Positions 63,364 through 64,000 of a stretch of 64,000 bases of DNA are shown here, in pieces. The stretch covers positions 1-64,000 of the forward strand of contig JAGTRT010000038.1 in NCBI GenBank assembly GCA_018261895.1, written 5' to 3'. Origin of the DNA: Pseudomonadota bacterium. Its GTDB lineage: Bacteria > Pseudomonadota > Gammaproteobacteria > Burkholderiales > Rhodocyclaceae. Position 1 is the first letter of the stretch, and every line of letters begins with the position of its first letter. The position numbers and the translations under genes were made by a program. The notes under the pieces were generated by a model that saw only the letters and a list, made by a program, of their open reading frames with translations, did no database searches and was not told the DNA's origin.

Positions 63364-64000
63364 TTATTCCTCTGGTGCCGGCAAGGGCACCGTGAAAATG
63401 AAGTTTGCTCCGGCTCCGGGCGCACTTTCAACCCAGAGATTACCACCAAAGTATTCGACAATCTGACGGCTGATCGGCAGGCCCAGTCCGGTTCCTTGCG
63501 GCTTGTCCGTCATCGTGTTGCCGCCCTGGCGGAATTTTTCAAAAATCACGCTCGACTCCTCGGCCGTCAGCCCCGGCCCGTTGTCGCGCACCTCGACGCG
63601 CACGAGGCCAGCCGCCGTGCCAAGCTTGACATGGACCTTGCCCTCGCCGCCCGGCACGAACTTCACGGCGTTCGACAGCAGGTTGATCATGACCTGGGTC
63701 AGGCGGTCGCGGTCGGCCAGCACAACCGGTCCGGATTCCGGAATGTCGCCCGAGAGCGCGACATCCTTTTCGCGGAACAGCTGCTCGACGGAGGCCATCG
63801 ATTCGCGCGCCACCTCGCCGAGGTCGACCTCGCCGGTCGTCCATTCGGCCCGGCCGGATTCCAGCTTGGCCATGTCGAGAATCTGGTTGATAAGCCGCGT
63901 CAGCCGCTCGGCTTCATTGACGATGATGCTAAGGAAACGCGTGCGGGCCGCCAGTTCGAGACGCGGGTCTTCGTGCAGCATCTCCGACAGCGCCCGGATG
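63364..64000 (-). CDS. sensor histidine kinase, C-terminal part (cut by window edge)
   Basis: The last 212 or so residues of a histidine kinase whose 5' part lies beyond the window. The frame stays open to the edge and reads IRALSEML before the first ATG, the segment that normally follows the phospho-accepting His. An N box (INLLSNAVKF), G1 (VRDNGPGL), F box (FEKFRQG) and G2 (GTGLGLPI) are intact, so the ATPase domain is active in appearance. It is paired with the adjacent response regulator. Confidence 0.92.
   Translation of the reverse strand, partial: IRALSEMLHEDPRLELAARTRFLSIIVNEAERLTRLINQILDMAKLESGRAEWTTGEVDLGEVARESMASVEQLFREKDVALSGDIPESGPVVLADRDRLTQVMINLLSNAVKFVPGGEGKVHVKLGTAAGLVRVEVRDNGPGLTAEESSVIFEKFRQGGNTMTDKPQGTGLGLPISRQIVEYFGGNLWVESAPGAGANFIFTVPLPAPEE

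Overview
The window looks like a chromosomal segment of a betaproteobacterium, most likely of the Rhodocyclales (Dechloromonas/Azonexus-like). The grounds are the gene order rpsB-tsf-pyrH-frr-uppS-cdsA-dxr-rseP-bamA-skp-lpxD-fabZ-lpxA-lpxB-rnhB, the smc-zipA-ligA block, succinylase-type dap genes, a PEP-CTERM protein and high GC. This is judged by reading alone; no database search was possible.

Layout. 1-502: repeat-rich DNA (a pair of dRS3-like palindromes and a hairpin-containing dispersed element). 503-15230 (minus): one tightly packed run of translation and envelope-biogenesis genes with a structured rpsB leader upstream. 15592-18950 (plus): map-glnD. 18996-28718 (minus): mtnP-like, methyltransferase, hpt, galU, ligA, zipA and smc; smc carries a one-base frameshift. 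28813-37273: mostly accessory DNA, namely a guanine-deaminase-like protein, an orphan, a lower-GC island with a 749-aa membrane protein, a halohydrin-dehalogenase-like SDR, an SDF-family symporter, a membrane TIR protein, a PEP-CTERM protein behind a sigma-54-like promoter, and a lipoprotein. 37333-43545 (plus): dapC-dapD-pilU-dapE-prmB and a spermidine-synthase-like gene. 43628-45218 (minus): pepD and a tRNA-His with a mismatched acceptor stem. 45343-52631 (plus): tig-clpP-clpX-lon-hupB, tRNA-Val and an HDOD gene. Then trmJ, suhB and tRNA-Ser. 54459-64000 (minus): a two-subunit sodium:solute symporter, a degenerate exonuclease, two nucleotidyltransferase-like (DUF294) proteins, a membrane pseudokinase fused to a DEDDh exonuclease, a response regulator and a histidine kinase that runs off the right edge.

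The most unusual signals are: (1) a family of about 34-41 bp dispersed repeats with core CCGGTTGACCGT, ten copies plus one rearranged partial copy, lying between genes and also inside the coding sequences of smc, ligA and the TrmH-like gene; (2) an SDR whose residues match exactly the two sequence signatures of halohydrin dehalogenases, flanked by two same-orientation copies of that repeat; (3) the symporter / cNMP-CBS-nucleotidyltransferase / exonuclease-pseudokinase locus, which looks like a solute-transport signalling module.
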